Shown: positions 23,795 through 34,985, counted from the stretch's first letter. The stretch is 64,000 nt of DNA from Enoplolaimus lenunculus (GCA_030248215.1 JASANG010000693.1:62001-126000), one strand, 5' to 3'. The notes: generated by a model not told the origin, from the sequence alone. Numbers and translations: made by a program.

Positions 23795-26700
23795 AACAAC
23801 AACAACAGCAGCAGCAGCAGCCGCAGCAGCACCAACAACCACAACAACAACACTATGAACAACTAGGGCAGCATACTGTTGTACCAACTGTGCAGTGTTA
23901 TAGCGGTGACCACTTAAATTACCAGGATCATTCCTCAAGGCGTGTAGATGCCGAACAAAACGATAATACTATAACAAACCAGCTAGATACGTTATCAATT
24001 GATATCTGTGATTCTAATCAAGCTAATGAAGCAAGCAGCAGGTCCGCTACAAATAAATTAGCCCATTCAGAAAACCAGTCAGAAGTATCAGGTGCTTGTG
24101 TTTCTTTTTCTGATCAAAACGAAGCTAAGGGTCTGGGCGGTTATATAGGGGGTCTCGACAGCTGCGAGAATGCAGGTTCAGGACCAATTCCAAACAGTGA
24201 AGACATTGCAAGGGATTGTAATAGCAGTATTTGTACTGATGAAACCAAGCCTAGTTCGGCAAGTAGTAGTGTTTTACCTACGGCAGACGACGAGAAAACT
24301 GTCTCGGCGACGAAAGTAGCCGTCAGTCATTGTTCAGATGGGTTTCCGCGTGGATCTGTGACTCGTGTTGCTCAGAGCTCAAATTTGAATACCTCGATCA
24401 CAACGGTAGATCATGATACTGTTGAACAGCGTACCACAAGCGAAAAGTTTCTTGGACAAGTCGATACAGCTGATAGCTATTGTACTAATCAAGGTAGCGT
24501 TGGGGTGTGTAATAAGGACGGACAGTTAGTTACATGCGATTCGGAAGAAAACGATGCATTGAACGTAAATAATGACTGCACAACAATACCAACAACAACG
24601 ACAACAATAAATACAACAGAACCTATTGTTGTTAAACCAAAAACATGGGCGAGCTTGTTACACGATACTGACACTGCAAAACGTGCGGTAGTGGTTAGTG
24701 GGTACTTGAATGCAACGCTGACGCATAGGTCTGGACCCCCGAGTGAAGCCAGCGATAGGCGGAGTGGAACGGGTCGGACACTGGCCGGGACAGGATATCC
24801 TGCAGGCGCCGGGTCTGCGAGTTCAAATGGTATATCGAGTGGCGATCATTCAGCAACAAACGGAGAAGATATCGATCCAACAGCGAAAATGATCGGAAGT
24901 AAGTTGGTGCTTTAATATATTATAGTGATTGTATCATGGTTCTTGCACGTGCTCTCAACTATGTTAGAGTTGCGCTACACTTGACGCCCGGCGCCATCCG
25001 TCACCCGTACGGCGCCGTCCGTCACCATGCGATGCGTCTCACGAACGACGCCGGCCGTCATCCGTACTTCGCCGTACGTCACCCGTCCGTCGACGTTTGT
25101 CACCGTTTGTACCATAAGTAATCGTACGTGAGTTATTGGCGTACGATACCGCACGGTGACGGACGGCGCCGTACGGGTGAACGGCGCCGAAAGAGGCTGT
25201 TAATTTGAAAACCTATCGCTAACTGGTAGTAGGTATATATTATATGCATTTGAGAATACGGACCTTATTCTCACATGATTACTCATGTATAGTACAGCAC
25301 CTGTCACTAATTGGGTAATGTTTTGTAACAAGGGAATTACGGTATCATCAGACGAAAGCAAACCAATTGATCATTAGTACTATACACAGTTGGGGTCCCA
25401 ACTCTCTTGCTGTACCTGTGTCCGGTGGAATCAGCGTATATATTTGAATATTTGGAGCAATTAGTGATAACTGTTATAATTTGTTATATTTTTCATGCTA
25501 CATAAGGTTCAGTAATGATCTAAATTATTTAGGTTTACTCACCAATCGTCAATTACTGCATCGCGGCGCTCCGTTTCAGCTCCGTGGTCTTGTTAATAAC
25601 GCAAATTGGTGTTATGTTAATGCAACACTTCAAGCGTTAATCGCATGCCCTCCGTTTTTTCATTTACTCCGGTTACTGTCCGCTCAAACACACCGGCGGG
25701 CTACGGCTGCAATATCGACCACTCCTGTAATTGATGCAATGTACGTGTGTCTTTGTCTTTTACTTTATTTTTGCTGCTTTTTGTTTTTATTGTTTCAATA
25801 ATTACATGTGTGCGGTATTTAGAAAAATGCAAACTGCAAATAATGAAATTACCCTTTTTGCTGTTTTGTTTTAGTGCTCGCTTTATCAACGAATTTTATA
25901 CCGACAAAAGCCGTTCCAGTAAGTGTGTTTTTTTGTAATCTAACGACTATACTGAAATTTAAAAAAAACCAACACGAATCTATGAGTATCCATTACGACA
26001 AAACCCCACAAAATGCGTCTGGATTTTCGCTCGCTAGGTTCTCTTGACTGTTTTGCTCCTGTTTTGAGCTTTGGTTTTACATCTTTGAACGTATTTGAAA
26101 TATCGATAATTTTTCAAAACTAAGAGAAAATAATATGGTTTTTCTACTAGAACACGACGGTAAATAATAGCTGTTCGTCTAAAATCTTTTGTAGTGATTT
26201 TATTCTAATAGTAGTTTGTGGAGGTATTGGCTGGGTTGCAGAAACATGGACGAATAAGTACAATGTTTTCAGTATACGTAGATTTGTACTAGCCAAATTA
26301 GATGACGTCCCCAGCAACCTGTATTGATTTGCGGTCTCTGGTCTTGGTTTTTAATGCAATAAAAAGATGGAACTTGAACTGTGTCGATATCAACCCATTT
26401 GATTTGAAGTTTAAACTCTAGTCTGTTTTCTGACTTAAGCCCAAAATTGACTTAACTAATGTCTTCAACTCAGCCAGTGTGTTTTACTACTGCTTTGTTT
26501 TTTATTTTGTTTTGTTAATATTTTAGTACGACAGCAACAACACTTGCGTGATTATCGTGATTTGAATATCGGCGATCCGTTTGAGCCATCATACGTTTAT
26601 CGAATGTTGAATATGATTAAATCTGACAATACATTCAAGGTACTAATAGTAGCATTGCTTTGCACGTTGTGATGGTATAGTGTTGCATTTAATCTAGTTC

Positions 26701-29700
26701 AAAACTGTTACGAAATTTGCATGTGATGCCGGTAAGCGCCGGAAGCATGTCAAAGTCATTAAATCGTATGGAGCAACCTATGAAGATTCGCTGGGCTTTT
26801 CTGTGCCGCAGTCCGTGTAACGTTGCCGTTGTCCATGTAACGTTTCCGCAGGTCACAAGCTAAACCAAAAAGTAAGATGCGACGCGGTGCAGCGTTCGTT
26901 TTACAGAAATTATTCAGTGGTGCTCTGTGAGCATAGCACAGTATTTCGCTTACAATATCGCATAGCGACGGAGGAAGACGGATAGCTCCGTCACAACAAG
27001 TATAGTTCCATCTATTGAGTTTGTACCGTTCGTTTACGGCATAAAAATGACTGTGTCAATCGTCAGTAATAACCAGCTTGCACAACATAATTTTAGGGAC
27101 GCCAAGAAGATGCCGAAGAATTGCTTACAGCAATACTGAATGGTCTCCACGACGAAATGATTGCTTGTTTAAATATCGATAAATCCAAAGGTTGGTTACG
27201 CTTTATATACTGTGTCCGTCAGATGGTATTTTGAGTATGTGAAGATCGGTTATTTTAATCAAATAACAATTCGGTCTTACTCAGAGTCAGCTAGGTCGTC
27301 ATAGACACGAACGTAATCAGTGGGAATTTTGATAATTTCGTTGTTGTTTGTGACAGATATATGCAACACGCGTCATGATAGCGGATCAAGCGGTAGTGGA
27401 GCAACAGCGGCAAACAACACAACGGAAGAATGGCAACAGGTTGGACCTGGACGAAAAGCTGCAATCACTAGACAGGTTAGTTAATAGACCGCGAGTAGGG
27501 ATATAAATAAATTTAAAGCCCAATTTTGAAGCTGCTAAATTTTCGCCGCCCCAATAGCAACAAAGCAGAACCAGAATATGGGTGTTGATGATTTGTTTTA
27601 AGACGAATAGTTTGGTAATGCTAGGCCAGTATTGTGGAATGGGCTGTGCAATAAAGGCTAATTGAATTTTCAATCTGATATAAAATATTCTTGAATGTAT
27701 AGCGTAAGCCGATAGAGCATCATCTGGTGGACATCTTTTTTGGAAAACGCTAACTATGGAATCTACAAAAAAGGAATACCACGCCACAAAAAAGGTTGCA
27801 TGACAAAAAGTGAATCAATTTCAATGCCATATGAATCCACTGTCAAATGATATTTTGTTTGTAACGGTGGTTGTTATTACGTGATTTGTTTTTTGTTTCA
27901 GACTGATTTTGGGGCATCGCCGATCGCTGAAATATTCGTTGGATACTGGCGTTATTCAGTTCAAGCTCAAGGTGTCAAAGAATCTGTGACACTACAGCCC
28001 TTTTTCACTGTGCCACTTGATATTCAGGTAGGATCGATTTCAAGTTGCTTATATCTTGGCGTTTAAAAGTTAACAAGTAGTTATAGACATCAGGATGCAA
28101 CCGGAATTCCGGTTTCGGTAAATTTTTTACCGGAATTAAAAATTCTGGCAGTGGTAAATTTTGGTCGTTTTTTTAAATTTGTTAATTTTTAAGAAGTGTT
28201 TTTAAAGTCACTTGTTCAATTAGTGGCGATAAAATGAAATAGATCTAATTAGTATAATATGTAAACCTTACCAGTCACCGAAATAAACCGTCGAAGATAG
28301 ATTTCGCTTCAGCGATGAGGAAAATCTGAAATATATACAGCAGGTTAAGTCGATAGCTATCTTCAACTAAGGTTATTTCACCAATAATACAGCAAAAAGG
28401 AAAATTAAACTGAATTTGTGGTGGCGTGTATGTTTCATCACTTTCCGATTTCGGTAATTTTTCAAATGCCGGTTCCGGTAAATTAATGCTGATTGCACAC
28501 TGATAGATATCAATATGCGTCGCAGTGGACAGCGATACAGCGCGTTTAAGTTTTTGGCTGTACGTTAATTTTTTGCGGGCAAGTTTTAGTTGCAAATGCA
28601 AATTAGAACATCGAGTTCTAACTGTAAAAACTTGCACGTCTGACAGGGGATTTAGTGATTGGTTTTTAAACAGAGGAACCACACGACAGCTGCTAATCTC
28701 AAACTTGGTATGCAATGAACGTAGGGCAAATTAAATGCAGAAAATGTGTCAAATTTCAAGCCTTTGAGAACATGAAGATACATATGCGCCCGGGCATTTT
28801 TTTACGTTGTTTATTGTTTTTGTATTGTTTTCAGAATTCCGATATCAAAGATATCAACACTGCCCTTAGTTACTATGTACGCAAAGAGATTTTAAAAGGA
28901 TTTATAAAACGCAACAAACTTGAGGTAAGTATCGGAACGACGATAGACAGCTGAAATGACTAATGAGATTTCAATGAGCAATAAATTTTTTAAAAATGTT
29001 TTTGGTTTTAGGTGAATCGCAATAGCGGGAAAATGTGGCTTGAATCCAAATGTTTTGTGTGTTTAATTTTATTTCAAAAATATATTTGGGTTAAAGTGTT
29101 TTTCCGCTAAAATTTCAAGTAGGAGTTTCTGTTATGAAATGAATTGACTAATTTGTTTTTAGTTTTTATAGCGTATTTTTGCTCTTGGTATTTATTTGAA
29201 ACCGATGCACGTACTGATAAATCTTAAGTCGGTGTTATTTTTAAAGTTGCTTCCAGCAGAACGTGATGTGCGTAATTATTAGTCAGTTACGGTTACATTT
29301 CGTAGTTTCGTTTTCGTTTGCTGTTCAGGTTGATGCGACACGACGTAGCAGTATTGAAACACTTCCAATAGTATTGATTTTACACATGAAATACTTCTTG
29401 TACGGAGATGACGGACTCAAAAAAATAAACAAACCGATTTACTATGGTATGGACCTTCAAATTGATCGAGGTACGTGCGCATACTTTAGTTCTTTTTTGT
29501 ATCGTGTCTCTGTCTGATGTTAGTCAGGTGCAACCGGAATTAAAAATACAGGATGTAAAAACGGGAGGTGAAGATACCGGACTTTCTACTAAAACCGTAA
29601 TTCCGGTTCCATCACAAGCTAGTGTTTAGTTTTAGTGTACTACGAAGTATGTGTTTTGTGCGACTAAATTACGTTATTTTAATCCATTGTACTTTTTCTT

Positions 29701-31405
29701 TAAAATATTAATTTTTCATTGTTGTGATTTTGTGTTCTTTTTCAGAGCTTTTATCTCCGACAGCAGTTCGAAAGTCGAGTCCGAACGGACGCGAACGTGA
29801 ATACAAATTGTTTGCAGGTAATAATAGAGTTGCATCCGGGTCCAGGCAGGGAATTGCGATTAATCCGTTTATTTTCGTCGAAAATTTCTGGGGTCCGCTG
29901 TGACTTTGGGCGTCTGTTTTCACATTTGGGGTCTAGGTTTTTCCTGTAAAACTATTCGGGTTCGGTATTTTTAAATGCGGCAATTCTAATAAAACTATTC
30001 GACGGATCGATTGTCTGGTATTGTGTTATTTGGATTTCTTCTGTGGAACATAATATGAACTGACAAGAAGCGGGTACTGTAATATTGCGAGAACTATTCG
30101 TTTCAATTTGTTCCGTCATAAAGGTGAGACATCGCGGTTTGAAAATAAATGCGTTGCAGATATGTGTTTGTAGGTTAAATTGAAACGTTTTTAAGCTAAG
30201 CTGAAAATATTGCGGTCCACTGCAAAGTGAAAAAAAGCGTCGGCGTAAATCGGTTATCTGTTGCATTGACAATGCCGATATTTAACAAAGATTCCATTTA
30301 TCACCTATGTCAATTAATTGACACATCCCTTACCTAATTGTTCCTAAATTGTTGCATTATTGGTGGTTGTGGTGTGTTTATTATTAATAATAATAATAAT
30401 AATAACAACAACAACAACAATAATAATAATAATAATAATAGTATTTTCGCTTGAACAACAGGGCACAAAATGGAAGTGGAATATACAGGAGTCGAAAGTA
30501 GGAAATATAAGAGCCCATACTTTTTAGATACCGAGTCTGTATATGTAACTAGTTAACTAGTATGTGCTAGATCAATATCTGTTTTAGAGTATTCTGCTAT
30601 TTATAATAATTTCCATGCCACGTATTATGAGAAATGCGCGATGAAAACCGATATGAGCACCGATTGTTACGAAACTTAATCGGCGGCTGGCAAATGTCGC
30701 ACATGTGAAAAGTTACGATTTTAATTATAATCTGCGATCAAAACCGGAACTGAATTTCAATCGGAATTACGTTTGCGCTCCGCTCTGTAACATGACGTTT
30801 GATATGTTAATGTTTGCGAATGTTATTCCATGTATATTTCAGTTGTATTTCATCACGGCGAGGCGGCTGAAGGCGGTCATTATACAGCGGCGATATTTCA
30901 TGGCGGCGGATGGGTGCATGTCGACGACTCTCGTGTATCGCCTGTCCATGCAGATTTTGTTCTCAGCAACAACAGTAGTGGCTGGCAACAAGGAACAACA
31001 ACAGGGGGTGTGATTGATCACAGCATTCAGTGGCGTGTGCCGTATTTATTGTTTTATCGTCGTATGGATATGATCGCACCGCCTTTGTCATCATCGTCGT
31101 ATACGTTAAATAATGCAACAACATATCAACAACAATCGCAACAACAAAAACTACAACAACAAACAGCGATACAACAATCGCAAGCAACTTGTGCTACCTC
31201 CGGCAACACGCCTATCAGTGGTCCAACAGCAGCAAAAGCTGCTGTAGCTACGGTCAACTCCTCTTATCCTCTACCACAAGCAACAAACTCCTCTAATTTT
31301 GGTGGCAGTGGCGGACACGCAACATCACTCAACTCTGGGGGAACAACAGTTGTTAATACTGGATTCGGCGGGTCGCAACCTGGTCACAATATATTGGCGG
31401 ATTGA
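12112..31405 (+). CDS. USP10: USP10-like ubiquitin carboxyl-terminal hydrolase with giant Q/N-rich N-terminus
   Basis: This is a cysteine protease that removes ubiquitin; USP10 in animals acts on p53 and in stress-granule and ribosome-rescue pathways. Exons: 12112-12294, 13981-14011, 14678-20733, 22363-22780, 23366-24898, 25533-25740, 25875-25918, 26527-26639, 27097-27190, 27357-27475, 27902-28027, 28835-28924, 29329-29470, 29746-29817, 30843-31405. All phases agree and the sum is 9,792 nt (3,263 aa plus stop), against about 800 aa in human USP10. USP10-type landmarks are KPKTWASLLHD just before the catalytic domain, the Cys box NNANWCYVNATLQAL (C2767, oxyanion N2762), GRQEDAEE, EEWQQVGP, VTLQPFFTVPLDIQ and GGHYTAA (H3089) with D3104. 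The H-to-D spacing of 15 equals that of human USP10. No FGDF-type G3BP motif or clear PAM2 motif was seen in the N-terminus. The ATG at 12112 was chosen because exon 1 (61 codons) ends at a GTAAGT donor in phase. Splice sites are inferred. Confidence 0.93.
12536..12660 (+). repeat. G-run-rich segment in USP10 intron 1
   Basis: Many runs of five to eight G alternate with short spacers (for example CCTGGGGGGGCAGC). It is a strong local compositional outlier with potential for G-quadruplexes on the sense RNA. It begins soon after GGCTTCTCCACAG, a sequence that also precedes the C/G-rich segment at 49695. Confidence 0.7.
12979..13270 (+). mobile_element. Dispersed repeat with a transposase-like N-terminus, copy 1
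   Basis: 12979-13165 is repeated in inverse orientation at about 50000-49800 with high identity. Both contain an ATG-led frame reading [20 protein letters not shown] (13062 here, minus strand from 49912 there). This is like the short basic start of hAT or zinc-finger transposases, though that is inference. Downstream the frame runs into G-run sequence, so the copies look like internally deleted transposons. Confidence 0.6.
13542..13740. mobile_element. hAT-like MITE (CAGGGTGCAACCGG), short copy
   Basis: It starts CAGGGTGCAACCGGAATTCC and ends with the inverse, CCGGTTGCACCTG. The 199-bp copy lies in USP10 intron 1. No 8-bp duplication is visible, so it may be internally rearranged or inserted in another repeat. 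Confidence 0.65.
13981..14011 (+). CDS. USP10: USP10 exon 2, a 31-nt microexon
   Basis: A 31-nt exon lies between AATTTCAG and GTGAGT. It encodes ESGKNLSLST plus the first base of a proline codon. It is required for phase: exon 1 ends in phase 0, while the giant exon at 14678 is open only if two bases complete a previous codon. Joining exon 1 directly to 14678 would hit a stop after six codons. Its existence is therefore inferred from splice signals and frame, and a cDNA would be decisive. Confidence 0.75.
14678..20733 (+). CDS. USP10: USP10 giant exon 3 (disordered Q/N/S/T-rich region)
   Basis: A single open exon of 6,056 nt encodes about 2,018 residues of low-complexity sequence with no recognised fold. 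The acceptor TTTTCAG ends at 14677, and the donor is TAT|GTAAGT at 20733/20734. The first part (to about 16150) is S/T-rich with ordinary composition. After that it is rich in Q, N, P and H. It contains Q30-K-Q6 (17095-17205, residues 878-914), alanine runs near 16900-17015, proline-rich stretches near 18550 and 19180, and asparagine tracts near 18910-18990 and 19285-19473, including N30 at 19384-19473 (residues 1641-1670). Asn tracts use almost only AAT and Gln tracts mainly CAA. The exon joins in frame to further Q-rich exons and then to the protease domain. Confidence 0.85.
17095..17205 (+). repeat. USP10: CAA/CAG microsatellite coding polyQ (USP10)
   Basis: Thirty Gln codons, one Lys (AAA) and six more Gln. 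Mostly CAA in long pure runs, interrupted by CAG blocks. The AAA is one substitution from CAA. Confidence 0.95.
19285..19473 (+). repeat. USP10: AAT microsatellite coding polyN (USP10)
   Basis: The Asn codons are AAC at the start and then pure AAT. Single Lys, Ser and Asp codons are each one substitution from AAT. The last 30 codons (19384-19473) are all AAT. Confidence 0.95.
20838..21080. repeat. CCGGATA-type repeat in USP10 intron
   Basis: It begins GATCGACCGGATAGTAAATT and includes TTCGGGCCACAACCGCAAAT. Both match the element at 60682-60932. The right end is followed by more CCGGATA words rather than a clean terminus. Confidence 0.5.
21217..21543. mobile_element. hAT-like MITE, right end missing
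   Basis: AGGGTGCAACCGAAATTACA starts the copy, and the interior (TGCATGCTACCGAAAACTTC, AATTGAAAAAGTGGCTTTAT) matches the copies at 35256 and 55556. The right terminus is not recognisable. Confidence 0.6.
21544..22362. other. Rest of USP10 intron 3, non-coding
   Basis: AT-rich sequence without a recognised element, ending at the exon 4 acceptor. 21580-21740 has balanced composition but no coding support. Confidence 0.35.
22363..24898 (+). CDS. USP10: USP10 exons 4 and 5 (second Q-rich block)
   Basis: Exon 4 (22363-22780) begins QYQSRNHQPNYG and runs into a mixed Q/H/E repeat. Its donor is GTAAGA at 22781. Exon 5 (23366-24898) begins after TTTGCAG, and the split codon gives V-K-P-N-M-P. Exon 5 carries a second pure glutamine tract, Q31 at 23728-23820 (residues 2351-2381), followed by an acidic S/T-rich region. 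It ends with KPKTWASLLHDTD, the counterpart of the conserved Q-P-K-S-W-A-S-L-F-H-D segment before the catalytic domain in vertebrate USP10. That segment ties the low-complexity exons to the protease as one gene. The first acceptor (22363 or 22366) is uncertain by one codon. Confidence 0.83.
22781..23365. other. USP10 intron 4 with CCGGAA-rich repeat debris
   Basis: 22930-23110 contains GGAATTCCAGCAGGAGCC and repeated CCGGAAC words like the hAT-like family interiors. No terminus could be placed. Confidence 0.4.
23728..23820 (+). repeat. USP10: CAA/CAG microsatellite coding Q31 (USP10 exon 5)
   Basis: Thirty-one uninterrupted Gln codons in alternating CAA and CAG blocks. They are preceded by H-Q-Q and one Leu and followed by P-Q-Q-H-Q-Q-P. 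Confidence 0.95.
24985..25195. repeat. CpG-dense imperfect repeat and palindrome in USP10 intron 5
   Basis: Degenerate copies of CGTCCGTCACCCGTACGGCG occur in one orientation on the left and inverted on the right (GTGACGGACGGCGCCGTACG). It is far richer in CG than its AT-rich surroundings. Related fragments lie at 23248-23282 and 38005-38070. Confidence 0.7.
25533..31405 (+). CDS. USP10: USP10 catalytic domain exons 6-15
   Basis: Ten exons encode the whole USP fold. The Cys box is in exon 6. FINEFYTDKS is in the 44-nt exon 7, which lies between two split codons. DPFEPSYVYRML is in exon 8, GRQEDAEELL in exon 9, and the acidic/aromatic linker EEWQQVGPGRK in exon 10. VTLQPFFTVPLDIQ is in exon 11, SDIKDINTALSYYV in exon 12 and TLPIVLILHMKYFLYG in exon 13. 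ELLSPTAVRK is in exon 14, and the His/Asp boxes and final VPYLLFYRRMD in exon 15. A Q/S/G-rich tail of about 110 residues follows the fold, which vertebrate USP10 lacks. The catalytic residues are all present, so the enzyme should be active. Confidence 0.92.
25919..27096. other. USP10 introns 7 and 8, non-coding apart from exon 8
   Basis: AT-rich introns around exon 8 (26527-26639). Nothing further was recognised except ordinary splice signals. Confidence 0.4.
28091..28502. mobile_element. hAT-like MITE with 8-bp target duplication in USP10 intron
   Basis: It starts CAGGATGCAACCGGAATTCC and ends GATTGCACACTG. The flanks ATAGACAT (28083-28090) and ATAGATAT (28503-28510) match at 7 of 8. The 412-bp element has no coding capacity. 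Confidence 0.78.
29525..29615. mobile_element. hAT-like MITE fragment
   Basis: CAGGTGCAACCGGAATTAAA is followed about 70 bp later by GTAATTCCGGTTCC. It is a short, degraded fragment in the USP10 intron before exon 14. Confidence 0.5.
29818..30842. other. USP10 last intron with AAT/AAC microsatellite
   Basis: 30378-30441 is an (AAT)n(AAC)n(AAT)n microsatellite. 30230-30300 and 30640-30690 carry words (CCGATA, AATCGGCGGC, CACATCCCTTA) shared with 14385-14480 and 44525-44610, suggesting one further dispersed family. Confidence 0.5.
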
Positions 31406-34400
31406 AGAAAAAATGATAGAAGTAAAATGATGTTTGACTTGCAACCCCCGTGATGGAAGGTTTTAAGATGGCAATGAAACATATTGAAATGAGGTCGGGT
31501 GGTCAGTTATTATTTGACGTTTTGATAGCGAGAACTGTGGGGTAGTCGTAACATGGCGTTGGGGAAAGTCGTTCTTGAGAAGAACAGTACTTTAGAGTAC
31601 TGTATTCTAAAAAATGCTTGTAAGCTCAAAGATTTACTTAAACTGTGCGAAGCGAAAATATCAGTATATGTTATGGGAGAGTATTAGGGAGTAGAATATC
31701 TTGTTACTAAGTGAAATTGGTATGCACAGCTTATAACCATTTTTGGAATATGGTGATACGCGCAAGAAAGTTATTGTCGTAATACGTCTGGGAAATCAAC
31801 TGACTGAATGGTATGCGAGCATGGCAGGCCGTTAACTAATGGTCTTCAACTGAATTCTGAGTTTTGCAACTTTATTAATGTGAATCATCACAAAAAGTTA
31901 AAGACACGAGACGTAATTAAATCATCGTTATTATAAACAGTGGTGCATAATTGGAGAATGAGATTACCGGATTTGCTGTCGGAGACAAAAGCTAATTTGA
32001 ATAGAATATAATAACGGAAGCTTGTGATGGAAGTATTTAAAATTTGTAGACCATAATAATAGTATATAGCTTATGGTACGCTGTTCAGAAAGTACACGAT
32101 CAGATCGAACTATATAGTAAGGATTGTTTGGTTACTTTTCTAGGACCTCGCATGAACTCTTTATTGTCCGCAGGAAGCTTGACGTCACTCATAATACAAT
32201 AGGATACACAGTCGGTAAATCGACTTCTGGGGTTTCTCTAGTCAGACGAGGTGTGACCACCCACATTTGAGCTCTCCCCACTCGGACCCATGTGCCCCAG
32301 TTTCGCCGTTCACTTTTTTAAAGCCCCACTGCAAATACAAAAGTTATCTGCACGCCAGTTTTAGCGTCGCACAAAAATTTTTACCTACACCTAAAATTTT
32401 TGCATTTACATATCCTAGATACGTTTTAACAAGGGTGCAAAGTGTAAAAACACAGGTACAATAATTTAATTGTCTGTCCTTACCAGAGTATAACCGGATA
32501 TTCGTTTCCGGTAAAAATTTGTTTCCGTCTCGATTATAGAAATAACGAAAATTCTTGTATATCCGCAATTTTTCGTTGCACATGTGCTGCATTTGGCCCA
32601 TATGAAATAAAAATTACGAAATTCATGCAAAATCTTAAAAATTTCGATGCATCCTCCATTTTTTCTTTAGGGTTTTGCCTAATTTGTGTTGGCAGAAAAA
32701 TAATTTATCTCTGAAACTGTTATATTTAAATATCCGTTTCCGTCATTTTTATTATCTGTGTACGCACTGCTCGTTCCCCCACAGCGCGTGGAAATCCCAG
32801 AACGTAAACGATACATTTGGCAGTTCGGCAGTTTACAGTTTATCATTGCGTTCATAAATGGAATAAAATTCTATGCTGTCGCAGTTATGAGCGATATATT
32901 GTCGACATACGTAACCAAAACGATCACATGAGACCCAGGTATCGGGTAGGAGACATACAATTACTCAATATGCACATAGGTGGAAAGGCGAACCATGTTT
33001 TTGAAGGTCTGTGATAGAGTAATTAAAGCCTGCGCCATATGGGTCGTAAAATAGGATTGAAAATTTCGAATAGGAGTGTGGAATGGAATTAAGGTTGTCT
33101 TGGGTGTACAGTGTAATGATATAATGAATTACTATAGTGCAACTATAGGTGAAAAATACCGGAATCGGAGGTCAACAAAATTAGCCCTAAAATGATGACT
33201 GATTTGCCATCAGCAAATATCTGTCAAATCTTGGCGCTAATATACGATTATTTTTCACGAAACCTCGGCAATTTTTTTCAAAATTCTGCCAAAAGTTTCA
33301 GCAAAATACAATAAACGACTTTGTAAAACTTCAAATTTTCGCTGCCCAAATTGCCGGAACCTAGGGCATAAGTTCTGCCTAGAGGCAGATAGCCTAAATT
33401 TTCCTCGTGTGGAAGCAAAATATGAAGCGTAGGATTGTTTACCTACCAAACCAAAAGGAATCATATGCCTATGTTTGAGTTTCTCTTCTATTTTACAACT
33501 TTAACAACACATTCTAATTTTAACTAAATAATCGATTCCTATTTACTCTACCAGACCCGCAGAGAAAATACACATTTCACTTTTCTCCATTTTCGAACCC
33601 CGCCTGCTTTACTTACACCTCTAAATTTTCACACGCAGCTAAACCAATACTATCCTGCCAGATGTACTGAAGCCTATGTGTATTGAAAACCTATACGGTT
33701 TACAGCAGGAGTGCATGGCTGCACTCCTGGCTATTTTTTCCACCTTAGAAAATGGGAAGCTCCTGTTCTATGCATTTGCCGAAATAATCTTGACTTGTAA
33801 CATGTAGTTGCACACATGTGCAACTTTATCATACTTTGTTCCTATAAGAGAGCCTCCTATCTCGCAGGTGCGGACATGCATCGTATACCCTACAGTCGCG
33901 GCGTAGTAAAAGACAGTAGGATTGGAATCACATCAAAACATCAGAATGGTGCGGTTGTCAAAAACTTGCCGAAGCTTAAACCGTTTGGTTTTATACGCTA
34001 TTTTTTAAACGAAGCGCGTCAAACAGATATATCTTGTAAAAAAACTGCACAATTTTACTGCCGATATTGCCGGAACCTCCGGCGAAAATTATACCGGAGC
34101 CCGCCAGAGACAAACCTCTGGTTGTATACTCTGCAAAACGACACAATGGCATCATGTATGTCAGCATGACATGGCTTTAGAACACGCAAGGCGCCCTACG
34201 CGGCTGACTAGGTATTTTAAAATTTTGAAAGTATGCAATGCAGGATATTGATTTTAAAGGAAAGTACTTACGTACTTATAGGCTAACTTAAAAAGTTTGC
34301 CTGTTTTCCGTTAAAGTCAACACCAGCCGGAAATTTTTTGAAACTGGTTAGATTTTAAACATTTTTGATATTTAAGCTTCTCATGACCTCCAAATCATTT

Positions 34401-34841
34401 CACATCGAAATTTAAATATTTAGAACATTCGATTTGCTTCAGTCTAAAATATTCAAGCACAGTTTGTCAACGTGAGTTGAATGGTGCTATTATTTAACCG
34501 CAATCTGACTACAACTTTAACGAGTTAATTAGGTATGTCTAAAGAATTAGCTAAAAATAAACTCTGCGCGATTACAAACGATAACAAGCAGGACGTGCTC
34601 CTGCTAATCAACAAGCACCCGGCTGCCTCGCATGAGCGAAATTATACCGAAACACTCAGGGAAAACTAGGAAAACGGTTTACTAAACACAACCAAGGAAA
34701 TGCTTGAAATAAGTTTAACTCAACCGAACCATGGAAACGTTAAAATACATTAGCGCAGCAGTACTCCAGTGCCTTGGTTTTCCACTGTCGGTTCGGCGAG
34801 CCACCATTTGTACGTTGGCCAAATGCACTGTGTTCATCTCC
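31406..34841. other. USP10 3' flank and intergenic sequence
   Basis: Non-coding and AT-rich. No convincing polyadenylation signal was placed for USP10. 32490-32560 and 34040-34130 have CCGGA-rich repeat debris. The frames of 60-120 codons here lack coding character. Confidence 0.4.
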
Positions 34842-34985
34842 TACACTGCAAAAAATGATGAGTCAAATTGCCTCTCTACGAAATATGCGTTTCCGGACTA
34901 TACAGTCTGAGTCAAATTCGCCTCCGCCAGAGTGTCAAACGTTCAATTTGATCTCAGTTTGTGTAGACAGGAAAAGCCTAAAACG
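34842..34985. repeat. Short GAGTCAA-rich dispersed repeat, copy 2
   Basis: Starts CACTGCAAAAAATGATGAGT and runs in the opposite orientation to the copy at 1062-1194, sharing its order of GAGTCAA words and CAGTTTGTGTAG. Confidence 0.6.

Noticed and set aside
32267-34169. Several frames of 60-117 codons between USP10 and GatB
   Set aside because: They fall in repeat debris or AT-rich DNA, lack homology and have no consistent splice signals.
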